This document shows positions 29,397 through 40,405 of a DNA stretch of 64,000 bases, piece after piece (within the stretch, counting starts at the first letter, position 1; each line of letters opens with the position of its first letter). The notes under the pieces are model-generated. The model worked only from the letters and a program-made list of their open reading frames with translations, was not told the origin of the DNA and ran no database searches. The translations under genes were made by a program, and so were the position numbers. Source of the stretch: Caldithrix sp. Lineage in GTDB: Bacteria > Zhuqueibacterota > Zhuqueibacteria > Thermofontimicrobiales > Sulfurfontimicrobiaceae. The stretch is from assembly GCA_020722815.1 (NCBI GenBank), contig DYKB01000005.1, positions 102,490 through 166,489 on the forward strand, in the 5' to 3' direction.

Positions 29397-30614
29397 TTAT
29401 TCAATCCGGCGACGGATATAAGTTGGGGTCTCGATATCCTTCGAACTCAGCAATTCTTCTTCAACCAGTTGTTTATTCAATATCGGACGTTTGCCATTAG
29501 TTCCATTACCATTGTTATTGGGTTTGTAACGGAAACCATTTCCATTTTTATCTTCCAGTCGCTGGTAAGCCGGAATATCCAGATAATCGATAGCTGGATT
29601 CATGATATCGGCCGGTCGTCTTTTGATGTTGCTTAGCTCATGTTTTCCATTATTATTAAAACCGGTTGCAATCACCGTGACCCTGATTTCATCTTTTAAC
29701 GCGCTATCGATAACTGCACCAAAGATCATATTTGCGTTCGTCCCCACTGCTTCTGAAATTATCGACGCGGCTTCATTCACTTCGTATAAAGACAAATCAT
29801 CACCACCGGTAATATTAACTAGGACGCCTAATGCGCCTTCAATAGAAATCTCGTCTAACAAAGGGCTGTGGATAGCTTTTTGCGCCGCATCAACGGCTTT
29901 TTTATCGCCAGTTCCCATTGCTGACCCCATCAATGCATCGCCCATTTCCGACATAACTGTTCTGACATCTGCAAAGTCCAGATTAATCAAACCAGGTACA
30001 GAAATCAAGTCAGAAATACCCTTGGTGGCATGCAATAACACATCATCTGCCAGTTGGAACGCCTGTGTTAAGCGGGTATCGCGCGAGACAATCGATAATA
30101 ATCGCTGGTTCGGAATTATAATCAAGGTATCAACCCGATCTTTTAATTCCTGAATCCCCTCTTCAGCTTTTAACATGCGTTTTGGACCTTCAAACAAAAA
30201 TGGTTTGGTCACGATTCCAATTGTCAACGCTCCCTGATCTTTGGCAATCTCAGCTACAACAGGCGCCGCACCAGTACCTGTACCGCCCCCCATCCCACAG
30301 GTCACGAAAACCATATCGGCACCTTCAAGTGCACTATAGACCGTTTCTTTATCCTCTTCAATCGCCCGTCGTCCAATTTCTGGCTTGGCACCAGCGCCTA
30401 ACCCCTTCGTCAGGGATTTACCAATCTGAATTCGGGTGGCAGCTTTTGAATTATTCAATGCCTGTAAATCCGTATTAATTGTGACAAACTCCACGCCCTG
30501 TAGCCCCTGATTCAACATTCGATTGATGGCATTTCCACCAGCACCACCAACTCCTGCGACAATCATTCGGGCAGTTGGATTATTATTTTCATCGAAATTA
30601 AATCTTAAGCTCAT
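29397..30614 (-). CDS. ftsZ: Cell division protein FtsZ
   Basis: Tubulin signature [17 protein letters not shown]-terminal peptide PTYIRRRIE. Confidence 0.98.
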   Translation of the reverse strand: MSLRFNFDENNNPTARMIVAGVGGAGGNAINRMLNQGLQGVEFVTINTDLQALNNSKAATRIQIGKSLTKGLGAGAKPEIGRRAIEEDKETVYSALEGADMVFVTCGMGGGTGTGAAPVVAEIAKDQGALTIGIVTKPFLFEGPKRMLKAEEGIQELKDRVDTLIIIPNQRLLSIVSRDTRLTQAFQLADDVLLHATKGISDLISVPGLINLDFADVRTVMSEMGDALMGSAMGTGDKKAVDAAQKAIHSPLLDEISIEGALGVLVNITGGDDLSLYEVNEAASIISEAVGTNANMIFGAVIDSALKDEIRVTVIATGFNNNGKHELSNIKRRPADIMNPAIDYLDIPAYQRLEDKNGNGFRYKPNNNGNGTNGKRPILNKQLVEEELLSSKDIETPTYIRRRIE

Positions 30615-30785
30615 CGTGAACTCCTTATATAAAAAATTTTATGATCATCCCTTGGTTGCTATTTTATCTAGTGCGGCGTCTAAAATCCAGCTTGCCCTTG
30701 AAGCTACCTAGCGCAACCAGGCGTCAATTACTTATTTTATAAAATGATAGCTTTTCTAATTGAGACCTTTTATCATTTCTATTTC

Positions 30786-32018
30786 CTAACTCAATCCCAA
30801 CCAGGATTTCATGCGATCGATAATTCCAAAATCATCCTTTTTAATATCATCGAGCATGGAATATTCATCCTGTTTATTCAGGTAATATAAAATCAAACCA
30901 ATAGCTGTCGCATAAATCGGACTTTTTGCCAGATCAACCAGGCCAGAGAAACCAGTCGGAAAACCCAATTTGACCGGCATATCAAACACTTCCTCAGCCA
31001 ATTCATTCAGCCCCTTGAGTAAAGAACCCCCACCCGTTAAAACAACGCCGGCAGTCATTAAATTAGCAAATTCGGACTTTTTCATTTCATTGGCCGCAAG
31101 CGTAAATATTTCTTCCATCCGTGGCTGGATGATATCCACCAGCAATCCGCGCGATACTTTTCGCGCAGCGCGTCCTCCGACTCCGGGAATGTCAACCGTT
31201 TCGTTAGAATCGATTACGGAATGAAGTGCGGCACCTGAGCGAATTTTAACCAACTCCGCCTGATCTACGGGGGTTCGTAAACAGAGTGCCAGATCATTGG
31301 TTACCGCACCGCCACCAAGGGCCACAATTCCGGTGTGTCGAATACAGCCTTCAAAAAACATGGCGATATCGGTGGTACCACCACCTAAATCCAGTACCGC
31401 AACACCTAATTCTTTCTCATCATCACTCAAAACAGAATAACTGGAAGCCAGCGGCTGCAGAACCAGATCCAGCACATTCAGGCCGGCACGATTGACACAT
31501 CGATAAATATTCTGCGCCGAGGTAACAGCCCCTGTGACAATATGGACTTCGGCCTCTAATCGAACTCCCGACATGCCGAGGGGATCTGGAATGCCACGCT
31601 GTTCATCCACGATAAATTCCTGTGGCAAAATATGGATTATCTCACGGTCAATCGGTAAAACGACGGCTTTGGCAGCATCGATGACGCGCCGGATGTCATT
31701 TTCAGTAATTTCATTATCCGGTCCTGAAACGGCAACGACCCCCCGGCCATTGATACTTCGAATATGATCACCTGCAATTCCCACGACAACTGAATCTATC
31801 TCAACCCCAGCCATATTTTCGGCCTGTTCCACGGCTTCATTGATGGACTGCACTGTTTTTTCAATATTAACGACAACTCCTTTTTTGAGACCATGTGAAG
31901 GTGAGTTCCCAACTCCGATTATTTTGGGATTCGGATCATCTTCATAGACTTCAGCAATGATGACACCTATCTTGGTGGTCCCGATGTCCAGGGCGGCGAC
32001 TATTCCCGAACCTGCCAT
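30786..32018 (-). CDS. ftsA: Cell division protein FtsA
   Basis: VAALDIGTTKIGVIIAEV, VLDLGGGTTDIAMF, VVLTGGGSLLKGLNELAEEVF. Confidence 0.97.
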   Translation of the reverse strand: MAGSGIVAALDIGTTKIGVIIAEVYEDDPNPKIIGVGNSPSHGLKKGVVVNIEKTVQSINEAVEQAENMAGVEIDSVVVGIAGDHIRSINGRGVVAVSGPDNEITENDIRRVIDAAKAVVLPIDREIIHILPQEFIVDEQRGIPDPLGMSGVRLEAEVHIVTGAVTSAQNIYRCVNRAGLNVLDLVLQPLASSYSVLSDDEKELGVAVLDLGGGTTDIAMFFEGCIRHTGIVALGGGAVTNDLALCLRTPVDQAELVKIRSGAALHSVIDSNETVDIPGVGGRAARKVSRGLLVDIIQPRMEEIFTLAANEMKKSEFANLMTAGVVLTGGGSLLKGLNELAEEVFDMPVKLGFPTGFSGLVDLAKSPIYATAIGLILYYLNKQDEYSMLDDIKKDDFGIIDRMKSWLGLS

Positions 32019-32329
32019 ATCCTTATTCTCCTTATTAATTTGTATCTGATTTTTTGATGGAATAATCCATTTAACCAGACGTAAGTTATTTATAATCCAT
32101 TATAAATTATTTTCGTTTCTTTGAACCGGTTCCATATCCAACCCGCTGGATATATCCGATAACAGCTGTTTACGTATTCGCCAAAACTAATCAAAGCTGT
32201 CAGAATCTGATATTATTGAACCTGAACCGTGTTAAATTTTCTACCGCTTAAAATTTTATCTATCTCTGCCTTTAGTAGCAGCACCTCTCTTTCGAATTTA
32301 AGGAGTGGTGTATTTTTTAATTTAATCAA

Positions 32330-33082
32330 TTAACTTTGAAATTTCTTAATCACAACTTGTGTTGAATATCTTAAGTCGATAAATTGTGTCGAATTCAATT
32401 CGGCTACAAGCAGTGGATAAACTTTATTAAATTTGAAAAGCTTTTTTTCAATTTCATCTTTACCGGTAATAACGGGTGTTCCTGAATCGAGCAGGTAAAA
32501 AATTATCCCACTTTTTGGATGATAATTTATCTCTGAAATTTGATTCAAAATAAGTGGATTTATTTTCTTTTGTGTATTCAGGCATTTTAGAATATCTTCA
32601 AAACCTTCCGGTCGGACGATTTGATTTTCTGTTTTTTGTTTTAAAGATAAACCAGTAATCACCGGATAATCATACAGTTCAATCGATTTTAATCCAGCTA
32701 ATATATTCCCTTCTTCATCAATTCCATACCATGTGTTTTCAAATAAAATCTTGGCAATGGGATCCACTTCATCGACCTCAATGCGTATTGTTGTCGGAAG
32801 TTCGCGAACCACATGGACATTTTCAACTATTGGCTGGTCTTTTTTTATTTGTTTTTCAATTTCAGTCGGTTGCAATTCAAAAAGGTCTTTACTGGAATCG
32901 ATATTGGCTTTTTTTAATAAATTTTCATTGGAAATAAGTTGATTTCCTTCAACTTTGATACTGCGTAATGCAAAAGCATTTTTACCGCGCATCCAGTCAG
33001 CGGTACCAAGCGTTACGACCATAAGCGTGGTAATTACAAAAAATAATTTGCCGATTCGTTCAACGACAATCATGGATACCAC
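32330..33082 (-). CDS. ftsQ: Cell division protein FtsQ (POTRA)
   Basis: Single N-terminal TM, FALRSIKVEGNQLISNENLLKKANI POTRA; position between murG and ftsA. Confidence 0.85.
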   Translation of the reverse strand: MVSMIVVERIGKLFFVITTLMVVTLGTADWMRGKNAFALRSIKVEGNQLISNENLLKKANIDSSKDLFELQPTEIEKQIKKDQPIVENVHVVRELPTTIRIEVDEVDPIAKILFENTWYGIDEEGNILAGLKSIELYDYPVITGLSLKQKTENQIVRPEGFEDILKCLNTQKKINPLILNQISEINYHPKSGIIFYLLDSGTPVITGKDEIEKKLFKFNKVYPLLVAELNSTQFIDLRYSTQVVIKKFQS

Positions 33083-33084
33083 CT

Positions 33085-34200
33085 CTACTTTATCTTCGCA
33101 ATTTCTAATAATGAATTCACCACTTCCTGGGCAGCGTGTGGATTTGCCCAGGTGAGTATATTTTTTTTCATATTTTGCAATGGTTCCGGATTATTTAATA
33201 AATAAAAAATATCGGCAAATAGCTTTTCAGGTGTTAAATTTTTCTCTTCAATTACCAGAGCCGCCCCCTGCTCTTCAAGCACCTGCGCATTATTCAGTTG
33301 ATGTTGCCCGGCTGCATAAGGATATGGAATTAAAATAGCGGGAATTCCAGCAATCGATAATTCAGTCAATGTCAAGGCACCGGCACGGGAAACAGCGAGA
33401 TCGCTGATACTATATGCCATGGACATATCATCAATAAATGGTTGCTTCCAGATACGTTGACCATAAATATCACAAATTTTTGCTACTTCTTCATAATCTT
33501 TTTTACCTGTGCTCCAGATTACCTGATACTGTGGATGTTCCATCAGCCATGGTATCAATTCCAAAATAACTGAATTGATTCGATGAGCACCCTGGCTACC
33601 ACCGATTATTAAAATTGTTTGTTTTTTCGGATCGAGTCCAAATTTATGATAATCACTTTCCAGGCGTTCATTATTAATTTTGCGGGAAATCGGATTTCCG
33701 CTTAAAAAAAGATTATCCTGCTTTTTAAAATATTTCCGCGAAATATCAAATGTAATATGAACTCGATCCACGCGAGAGGCCAATAACCGTGTCGTAACAC
33801 CGGGAAAGCTATTTTGCTCCTGGATTAATGTCGGGAGCCCCCGCCTGGTAGCAACATAAAGAACAGGGCCACTCACATATCCGCCGGTCCCCAGGACAAC
33901 ACTCGGCTTGAATTCGCGGATAATCCGATTTGCCTGTACCAGACTCGCGACTAATTTAAAGGGAAATAAAAAATTCTGCACCGTAAAATCACGTCGGAAA
34001 CCACTAATCCAGATGAATTTAATCGGATAGCCCTTTTCCGGTACCTTTTTAGCCTCAATACCATAAGGGGTTCCAACAAACAAGACTTCTTCAAGCAGGT
34101 CCCGGGCCGCGACTTCCTCTACAATAGCAAATGCGGGGTACAAATGTCCGCCGGTACCACCGCCTGCAACCAATAAACGTATTTTTTTATTTTCGTTCAT
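33085..34200 (-). CDS. murG: UDP-GlcNAc:undecaprenyl-PP-MurNAc-pentapeptide GlcNAc transferase
   Basis: LLVAGGGTGGHLYPAFAIVEE, VLGTGGYVSGPVLYVA, IIGGSQGAHRINSV, DLAVSRAGALTLTELSIAGIPAILIPYPYAAGQHQ. Confidence 0.97.
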   Translation of the reverse strand: MNENKKIRLLVAGGGTGGHLYPAFAIVEEVAARDLLEEVLFVGTPYGIEAKKVPEKGYPIKFIWISGFRRDFTVQNFLFPFKLVASLVQANRIIREFKPSVVLGTGGYVSGPVLYVATRRGLPTLIQEQNSFPGVTTRLLASRVDRVHITFDISRKYFKKQDNLFLSGNPISRKINNERLESDYHKFGLDPKKQTILIIGGSQGAHRINSVILELIPWLMEHPQYQVIWSTGKKDYEEVAKICDIYGQRIWKQPFIDDMSMAYSISDLAVSRAGALTLTELSIAGIPAILIPYPYAAGQHQLNNAQVLEEQGAALVIEEKNLTPEKLFADIFYLLNNPEPLQNMKKNILTWANPHAAQEVVNSLLEIAKIK

Positions 34201-35345
34201 ACGATTACCCGCCTTTTTCGTTGCCTGGTCTCTATTACATTGACATGCTGTTTCGATTGAGTTGAAATATTCAGTAAAATCCCAACAGCAACCAGATTCA
34301 TCACAAATGCACTGCCACCATAACTGATAAAGGGCATTGGAATTCCTGATATCGGTAATAAATTCGCCGCGACGCCAGCGTTGAATAAGAAATAGTAAAA
34401 AATCGTAATCCCGATACCAAACGCTAAAAACATCCCGGCGCGATCAGGAGCATTTTTCGCAATTCGAATTGCTCGCCAAAAGAATAGTAAAAATAAAAAC
34501 GCTACCAGAAAAGCACCAATAAAGCCTAATTCTTCTCCCAAAATCGAATAGATGAAATCCGTAAAAGGCTGTGGAAGAAAATGAAGCTTTTGTTTACTGT
34601 TTCCTAAACCAGTTCCGAATAAACCACCATTTCCCAGACTGATGAGCGACTGTTTGACCTGCCAAACGGGCTTTTCAAGTCCCCGTAAAGTGCTAATGAA
34701 CATTACGAGTCGTTTCTTTTGATAGGTAATATTGCGCACAAATAGTGTAATCATCCCCAGTGTCGAAATCGCTATAATCGCCAAGTGCTGTTTACGCGCC
34801 CCGGCAACGATTAGTAAGGAAATCGAGATCAGCACCAATAATGAAGCCGTTCCCAAATTTGGTTCAATCAGCACGGGTACGACAATGAGTCCGATGAGCA
34901 AAAGCGCCGGCAAAAGGCCATCGACAAAGTTATCCAGCACCTGTTCTTTTCGGGAAAGAAATACCGACAAAAAAATAATCAATGCATATTTACTAAATTC
35001 AGATGGTTGAAACATGACCCCAAAAAGTTCAGTCCACCGCCGGGTTCCTTTTAGAAGCGAATCAGTCGGATTAATAAGCACGTAAATTAAAAAAATAAAA
35101 GCGACCAGATAGATTATCGGCGCAAATTTTTGAATGATATGATAATCAATCAGCATTGCCAAAAACATCAATGCCAATCCCAAAACCAGCCGAACCAGAT
35201 GTCTTTTTAAGAAAAAGTGACTATCATCGTACGTCGATTGGGCTTTGAATGAACTGGCGCTATAGATCATTATCAATCCAATTACCACCAAAACGAGGAC
35301 GATAATCAACATTGGAAAATCTAATCGTGAAAAATGTTCGAACAT
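34197..35345 (-). CDS. ftsW: Peptidoglycan glycosyltransferase FtsW/RodA family
   Basis: LIMIYSASS, FQPSEFSKYALIIFLS, SILGEELGFIGAFLVAFLFLL, GIPMPFISYGGSAFVMNLVAVGILLN. Confidence 0.95.
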   Translation of the reverse strand: MFEHFSRLDFPMLIIVLVLVVIGLIMIYSASSFKAQSTYDDSHFFLKRHLVRLVLGLALMFLAMLIDYHIIQKFAPIIYLVAFIFLIYVLINPTDSLLKGTRRWTELFGVMFQPSEFSKYALIIFLSVFLSRKEQVLDNFVDGLLPALLLIGLIVVPVLIEPNLGTASLLVLISISLLIVAGARKQHLAIIAISTLGMITLFVRNITYQKKRLVMFISTLRGLEKPVWQVKQSLISLGNGGLFGTGLGNSKQKLHFLPQPFTDFIYSILGEELGFIGAFLVAFLFLLFFWRAIRIAKNAPDRAGMFLAFGIGITIFYYFLFNAGVAANLLPISGIPMPFISYGGSAFVMNLVAVGILLNISTQSKQHVNVIETRQRKRRVIV

Positions 35346-35405
35346 ATTCTTTAATTCGGGTTAATTTAAATTATCACCAAATTTTGAATCAAAATTAATT
35401 CAAGT

Positions 35406-36794
35406 TCAACTTTTTAAATGCGCGACGATGGCCTCAGTTACTTCTTCCATTGCCATCCCGCGCGACCCTTTTATCAGCAATACATCATCGGGTTGAATCA
35501 GTTCTTTTAATCGTTGAATTAAATCACTTTTTCCCTCAAAGTGCATCGCCGAATCACCCATCTTTTTCCTGGCCTCCGCAATCCCAAGTTTAGTCAACGG
35601 GCCAAATCCTAAAAAATAATCAATTTTTAATTGCGCGACTTTTGCGCCAATTCGAAGATGTTCGTCATTTCCCTGTTCTCCCAGTTCTAACATGTCGGCC
35701 AAAACAGCAATCCTGCGCCCAGTTCCCTGCAAACCGTTTAAAACTTCCAGCGCTGCTTCTGTTGAATCTGGATTTGCATTGTAACAATCATTCAGAATAA
35801 TATTTTTATGAAGTTGCAGCGTCTCCATTCTTTTTGCATGTGATTTAAATGCTTCCAGCGCATCCTTAATTTCTGTGAGTGGTAATCCAAACTCAAGTCC
35901 AACCGCCACGGCCGCCAGGGCGTTATAAATATTATGAATGCCTGGAACCTGTAATGCAATCTCCTGATTTTCCACCATAAAAGTAACATTCCCTCGTTCA
36001 TTCATCCTTAAAAATTCACCCTTTATCCGGGCGCGATTTTTGAATCCATAATCCACATAATTTTTTAATTCTCTGGTCATTGGTGCCAAAAACGGATCAT
36101 CGATGTTAATAATTGCTCTGCCTCCTGATTTCAATCCTCTGAAAAGGTCGGTTTTCTCTCTGGCAACGCCTTCAATCGTGACAAAAAACGCCAGATGTCC
36201 GCGCCCGACATTTGTAATCAAGCCCAAATCGGGATTCGTCATCGCCGTCAGGGTTTTTATTTCCCCGAAATGATTTGTCCCAATTTCAATAATCGCAACC
36301 TCATGTTTTTTATTGAGTTGAAATAACGTCAATGGTACGCCAATATGGTTATTCAGATTTCCACTGGTTTTTAGAATATTAAATCGTCGACTCAGAACAG
36401 CGCCAATCATCTCTTTCGTCGTCGTTTTTCCGGAAGTTCCGGTTAGCGCCAGAACGGGTAACGAAAATTTTTGCCGATAATCATGTGCAATTTTCTGAAG
36501 CGCCAGGATTGTATCTGAAACGATGAAATAATTTCCCTCAGGAGCGCTGGCCGGGATTTGTTTAAAACCAGCTTCATCACCGATAATAGCCGCTGCACCC
36601 CTCATAAAGGCTTCAGATATAAACAGATGCCCGTCCAGACGCTCTCCCCGAATCGCCACATAAATCGATCCGGGACTTACTTTACGGGAATCGATTAAAA
36701 TATCTGGCACCGGGCCGGATAAAATATTGCGATCACCCCGAAATTCAATCGGAAAATTCTTGATTTTCAATAATTCAGAAAATAAAAGGTCCAT
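35406..36794 (-). CDS. murF: UDP-MurNAc-tripeptide:D-Ala-D-Ala ligase
   Basis: VLALTGTSGKTTTKEMIGAVL, NLNNHIGVPLTLFQL, LNDCYNANPDSTEAALEVL. Confidence 0.95.
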   Translation of the reverse strand: MDLLFSELLKIKNFPIEFRGDRNILSGPVPDILIDSRKVSPGSIYVAIRGERLDGHLFISEAFMRGAAAIIGDEAGFKQIPASAPEGNYFIVSDTILALQKIAHDYRQKFSLPVLALTGTSGKTTTKEMIGAVLSRRFNILKTSGNLNNHIGVPLTLFQLNKKHEVAIIEIGTNHFGEIKTLTAMTNPDLGLITNVGRGHLAFFVTIEGVAREKTDLFRGLKSGGRAIINIDDPFLAPMTRELKNYVDYGFKNRARIKGEFLRMNERGNVTFMVENQEIALQVPGIHNIYNALAAVAVGLEFGLPLTEIKDALEAFKSHAKRMETLQLHKNIILNDCYNANPDSTEAALEVLNGLQGTGRRIAVLADMLELGEQGNDEHLRIGAKVAQLKIDYFLGFGPLTKLGIAEARKKMGDSAMHFEGKSDLIQRLKELIQPDDVLLIKGSRGMAMEEVTEAIVAHLKS

Positions 36795-36800
36795 TTTACC

Positions 36801-38945
36801 TCACCATGAAGGAAACATTTCCGGTTGAATAGTGGCCCGACAATCAAGCTGACAAAAGGCACCGGCTTTGACTTTTACGCCGGGACCAGGTTCCTGTCGC
36901 ACCACCTTGCCACTTCCCTGAATTTTAGCCTGAATATTGGCAAGCGTTAAGCGATTCAGGGCTTCCCTGACACTTAAACCAACAACTTTTGGCGTCACAC
37001 AATCCGCGCTATCTTCTTTAAATTGAAAAAGTGTAAATTTCACTTCGGTATCGCCGGTGATTTTCGCTCCGGACGGCGGTTCCTGGCCAATAATTATCTG
37101 ACCTTCATTTAGCGACCGGGTTTCAATGCCAAAGTGTTTCAGAAATTCCTGACTATTTTTCCAGTTTCGATTCGTAAAATCTGGTAACTCAGCTAACCGG
37201 GCCTGGTCATTCTTTTTTTGACCTTGTGAGGCCAACATCATCTTTTGGGTTGGCATCCAGAAACGATTATCCACATTCAGCAAGCGTTGAACAATTCTTT
37301 TAAATGTCGGGGCAGCGACTTCTGCGCCCCAGTAAGTCGTTCGTGGATTATCAATCATCACACAGAGTAAAATTTCAGGCTTGTCCGCCGGAAAAAACCC
37401 AACAAACGAAGCTAAAAACTCATTTGGTGAATATCCTTTGGAATCAGTTGCATATTTATGCGCGGTGCCGGTTTTCCCACAAATTCGGAGACCTTCAACT
37501 TCAGCTTTTTTTCCCGTACCGCGGCTCACAACCTGCTCAAGCAAATCGCGTAAGGTTTTCGATGTCGCCGCCGTTAAAACCTGCCGGATGACGCGTGGTT
37601 TGACTTCGCCAGGATTCTTCACCTTCTCACCGATCTGCCGGATAATTTGAGGTGCCAGGAGTTTACCCCCGTTCGCGATTGTTGCATACGCCAATGCCAG
37701 TTGGAGCGGGGTGACGGCCACTTCATAGCCCATTGACATGGCTATTGGCGTTGTTTCTGACCAGTGCACTGGATGTTTCAATTCGCCCGGAATTTCTCCG
37801 CCCAACGCAATGTTCGTTAAATTACCAAAACCGAAATCACGGGCGTATTGATAAAAAATAGAAGATTTAACCTGCCGCGATAATTTAGCCATCCCGATGT
37901 TACTTGAATGAACCAAAATATCAGGAATATTTAAGTTGCCATAAGGTTTATGATCGCGATAAACCTGATCGTAAACCTTATACTGTCCATTTTCACAGAA
38001 AACGATATCATCAAGATTTTTTAGTTTTTCCTGAATAATTGCAGCTAATAAAATTGGCTTAAAGGTCGATCCAGGTTCAAAAACGTCGGTTATTGCCCGA
38101 TTTCGCCACAAATCGGGTGCACTGCTCCGGGCTTGATTACAATCAAATGAAGGTTCACACGCCAGCGAAAGGATTTCGCCCGTCTGGGGATTTAACATCA
38201 CCACAATCCCGCCATCGGCACCAAAAGCCTGAACACTGTGTCGTAACTCCTCTTCGACAATACTTTGATAGAGATAATCGATGGTTAAAACAACATCTTT
38301 CCCAGCCGTTGGTTTTTCAACGCTATAACTGATACCAGGCATTTTCTCCCCTAAGGCATCCTGTTGAACAACGGCTTTGCCGGCTTTACCCTGTAATTCA
38401 TTATTAAAAGCATATTCAATTCCACTTAGACCCGATTCATCCACATTCGTAAAGCCAATCAATTGGGAAGCAACATTTTTATAAGGATATAATCTCCTGG
38501 ATTCTTTTAAAATATGAATACCCTGAATTTTTTCATTTTTAATTTTTTCAACTAATCCTTCATCAACTTCGCGCGCCAGCCAAATAAAATTTCGATTCGA
38601 TTTAAAATCCCTCAAAATGGCTTTTTCGTTTCTTTTCAAATGTCGGGATAAAACACGGGCAACCTGTCCCGCGTCTAAAAGTTTCGTGACATCCACACCA
38701 ATCGAGTAAACTGATTGATTGACAGCCAAACAATTCAAATGCCGATCATAAATAATTCCACGGGCTGATTCAAGCTCATGCGTCTGCGTATATTGACTCA
38801 CACCCATATCCACAAATTTCCTTTTATTAATAATTTGGATATGCACCAATCGAAAAATTAAAATCGTCCAAAAAATCAGAACGCCAATAACAAACAAATT
38901 CATCCGTCTTTGATCTTGAAAACGATTATGTTTCTTTTGTATCAT
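36801..38945 (-). CDS. ftsI: Penicillin-binding protein 2/3 (FtsI-type transpeptidase) with C-terminal PASTA domain(s)
   Basis: GSTFKPILLAAI (SxxK), VHSSNIGMAK (SxN), GKTGTAHKY (KTG); C-terminal TPKVVGLSVREALNRLTLANIQAKIQGSGKVVRQEPGPG PASTA. Confidence 0.95.
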   Translation of the reverse strand: MIQKKHNRFQDQRRMNLFVIGVLIFWTILIFRLVHIQIINKRKFVDMGVSQYTQTHELESARGIIYDRHLNCLAVNQSVYSIGVDVTKLLDAGQVARVLSRHLKRNEKAILRDFKSNRNFIWLAREVDEGLVEKIKNEKIQGIHILKESRRLYPYKNVASQLIGFTNVDESGLSGIEYAFNNELQGKAGKAVVQQDALGEKMPGISYSVEKPTAGKDVVLTIDYLYQSIVEEELRHSVQAFGADGGIVVMLNPQTGEILSLACEPSFDCNQARSSAPDLWRNRAITDVFEPGSTFKPILLAAIIQEKLKNLDDIVFCENGQYKVYDQVYRDHKPYGNLNIPDILVHSSNIGMAKLSRQVKSSIFYQYARDFGFGNLTNIALGGEIPGELKHPVHWSETTPIAMSMGYEVAVTPLQLALAYATIANGGKLLAPQIIRQIGEKVKNPGEVKPRVIRQVLTAATSKTLRDLLEQVVSRGTGKKAEVEGLRICGKTGTAHKYATDSKGYSPNEFLASFVGFFPADKPEILLCVMIDNPRTTYWGAEVAAPTFKRIVQRLLNVDNRFWMPTQKMMLASQGQKKNDQARLAELPDFTNRNWKNSQEFLKHFGIETRSLNEGQIIIGQEPPSGAKITGDTEVKFTLFQFKEDSADCVTPKVVGLSVREALNRLTLANIQAKIQGSGKVVRQEPGPGVKVKAGAFCQLDCRATIQPEMFPSW

Positions 38946-38986
38946 CTTCTATCAATAGTCACTTTAGGTTAAAATGAATATTTCCA

Positions 38987-39334
38987 TTACCGTTGATGAA
39001 TCATATTGGGCACATTCTCAACTGAAAGCACATCATCAACAAAATCCTGCTGAATAAAAACCATTCCTAAATCTTCCTGAGCAATTCGTGTAATACGCTC
39101 ATAACTCGATAAATTCATTACCCGGGCTCGCAATTGGTAATTTTGCTGGGTTAATAAAATTTGCTCCTGATGCAGATTGTCAATTTCCGTTGCCAGTAAA
39201 TTGACCCGAACCTTTAATCCAATATAGAGCAAGGCAATCAACGTAATCGCAATCAAGCCAAGTATCGATAATATATGTTGCCGTTTCGGAATATATCTTT
39301 CCCTTCGGCGATTTCTGGGTAGCATTTTTTGCAT
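38987..39334 (-). CDS. ftsL: FtsL-like septum protein
   Basis: 115 aa; one N-terminal TM, coiled coil, ...RITRIAQEDLGMVF; located between rsmH and ftsI. Confidence 0.75.
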   Translation of the reverse strand: MQKMLPRNRRRERYIPKRQHILSILGLIAITLIALLYIGLKVRVNLLATEIDNLHQEQILLTQQNYQLRARVMNLSSYERITRIAQEDLGMVFIQQDFVDDVLSVENVPNMIHQR

Positions 39335-39453
39335 AATTAAAGCGATAATTTTTTTAGAGTTTTATTATTTCAGGAAACTAAAATCAGTACTTGTAAAAGA
39401 ACAAATTTCAGTAAACAGCATGAGGTTATCAGTGGTTTGTAAATTCGATTTAA

Positions 39454-40392
39454 CTATATTCGCTGAGCCACTCGCAATTTGCCACTCCTGGCTCTGGAAT
39501 TTTTTTCTATTTCAGCCAATCCTGGCAAAATTGGTTTTCGGGTAACGATTTCCAGCATCCCTTCTCCCCCACAAACACAGATAGGGAAACCTGGCGGACA
39601 ATGACATTTCTTTTCATTATCTTTAAAAAATTGTTTCACCATCCGATCTTCCAGTGAATGATATGAGATTATCACCAGGCGACCACCTGGCTTCAAATAC
39701 GGTAATACATCATTTAAGCATTGGATTAAATTATCCAATTCCTGATTTACCGCGATTCGAAGTGCCTGAAAAACGCGCGAAAGGCTCTTAATCTGAAATT
39801 GAAAAGGAACAATTGAACTGACAATCGAGCGTAATTTTTCTGAACTATCAACTGGATGCAACTGGCGCTCCTGAACGATTTTTTCAGCAATCCTGCGCGC
39901 AAATCGTTCTTCGCCATATTCATACATTATCCTTGCCAATTCCTGCTCACTGGATTGATTTAAAATATCAACTGCCCGGATTTTTTGATCTTGCGATAGC
40001 CGCATATCCAACTGGGTGGGAACCTGATAACTGAAACCTCGATTTACGTCATCTATCTGATGCGATGAAACACCTAAATCTAGTAAAAGTCCGTCTATCG
40101 ATTTAAGTCGCAAATTCGTCAGCAGCGATTTAATGTCACGAAAATTTAATTGTATCGCCTGAAATCGCTCCCCATAATTTGACAATCGCGCCGTTGCTTG
40201 TGCGATGGCATCACGATCCAAATCAATTCCGATAACCCTCCCTGAGGCTGCTAACTGTTCCAAGATTGCCTGGGAATGTCCTCCCCCACCCAGCGTTCCA
40301 TCAACATAAACTCCATTTTTATCCGTAATTAAATACTGACAGACTTCAGCTTGTAAAACAGGTAGATGAAAATTATCCAGTGCTTTTAACAT
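39454..40392 (-). CDS. rsmH: 16S rRNA (cytosine1402-N4)-methyltransferase
   Basis: YVDGTLGGGGHSQAILEQL, DLGVSSHQIDDVNRGFSYQ, IISYHSLEDRMVKQFFK. Confidence 0.97.
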   Translation of the reverse strand: MLKALDNFHLPVLQAEVCQYLITDKNGVYVDGTLGGGGHSQAILEQLAASGRVIGIDLDRDAIAQATARLSNYGERFQAIQLNFRDIKSLLTNLRLKSIDGLLLDLGVSSHQIDDVNRGFSYQVPTQLDMRLSQDQKIRAVDILNQSSEQELARIMYEYGEERFARRIAEKIVQERQLHPVDSSEKLRSIVSSIVPFQFQIKSLSRVFQALRIAVNQELDNLIQCLNDVLPYLKPGGRLVIISYHSLEDRMVKQFFKDNEKKCHCPPGFPICVCGGEGMLEIVTRKPILPGLAEIEKNSRARSGKLRVAQRI

Positions 40393-40405
40393 TGAAATTT
40401 ATCAT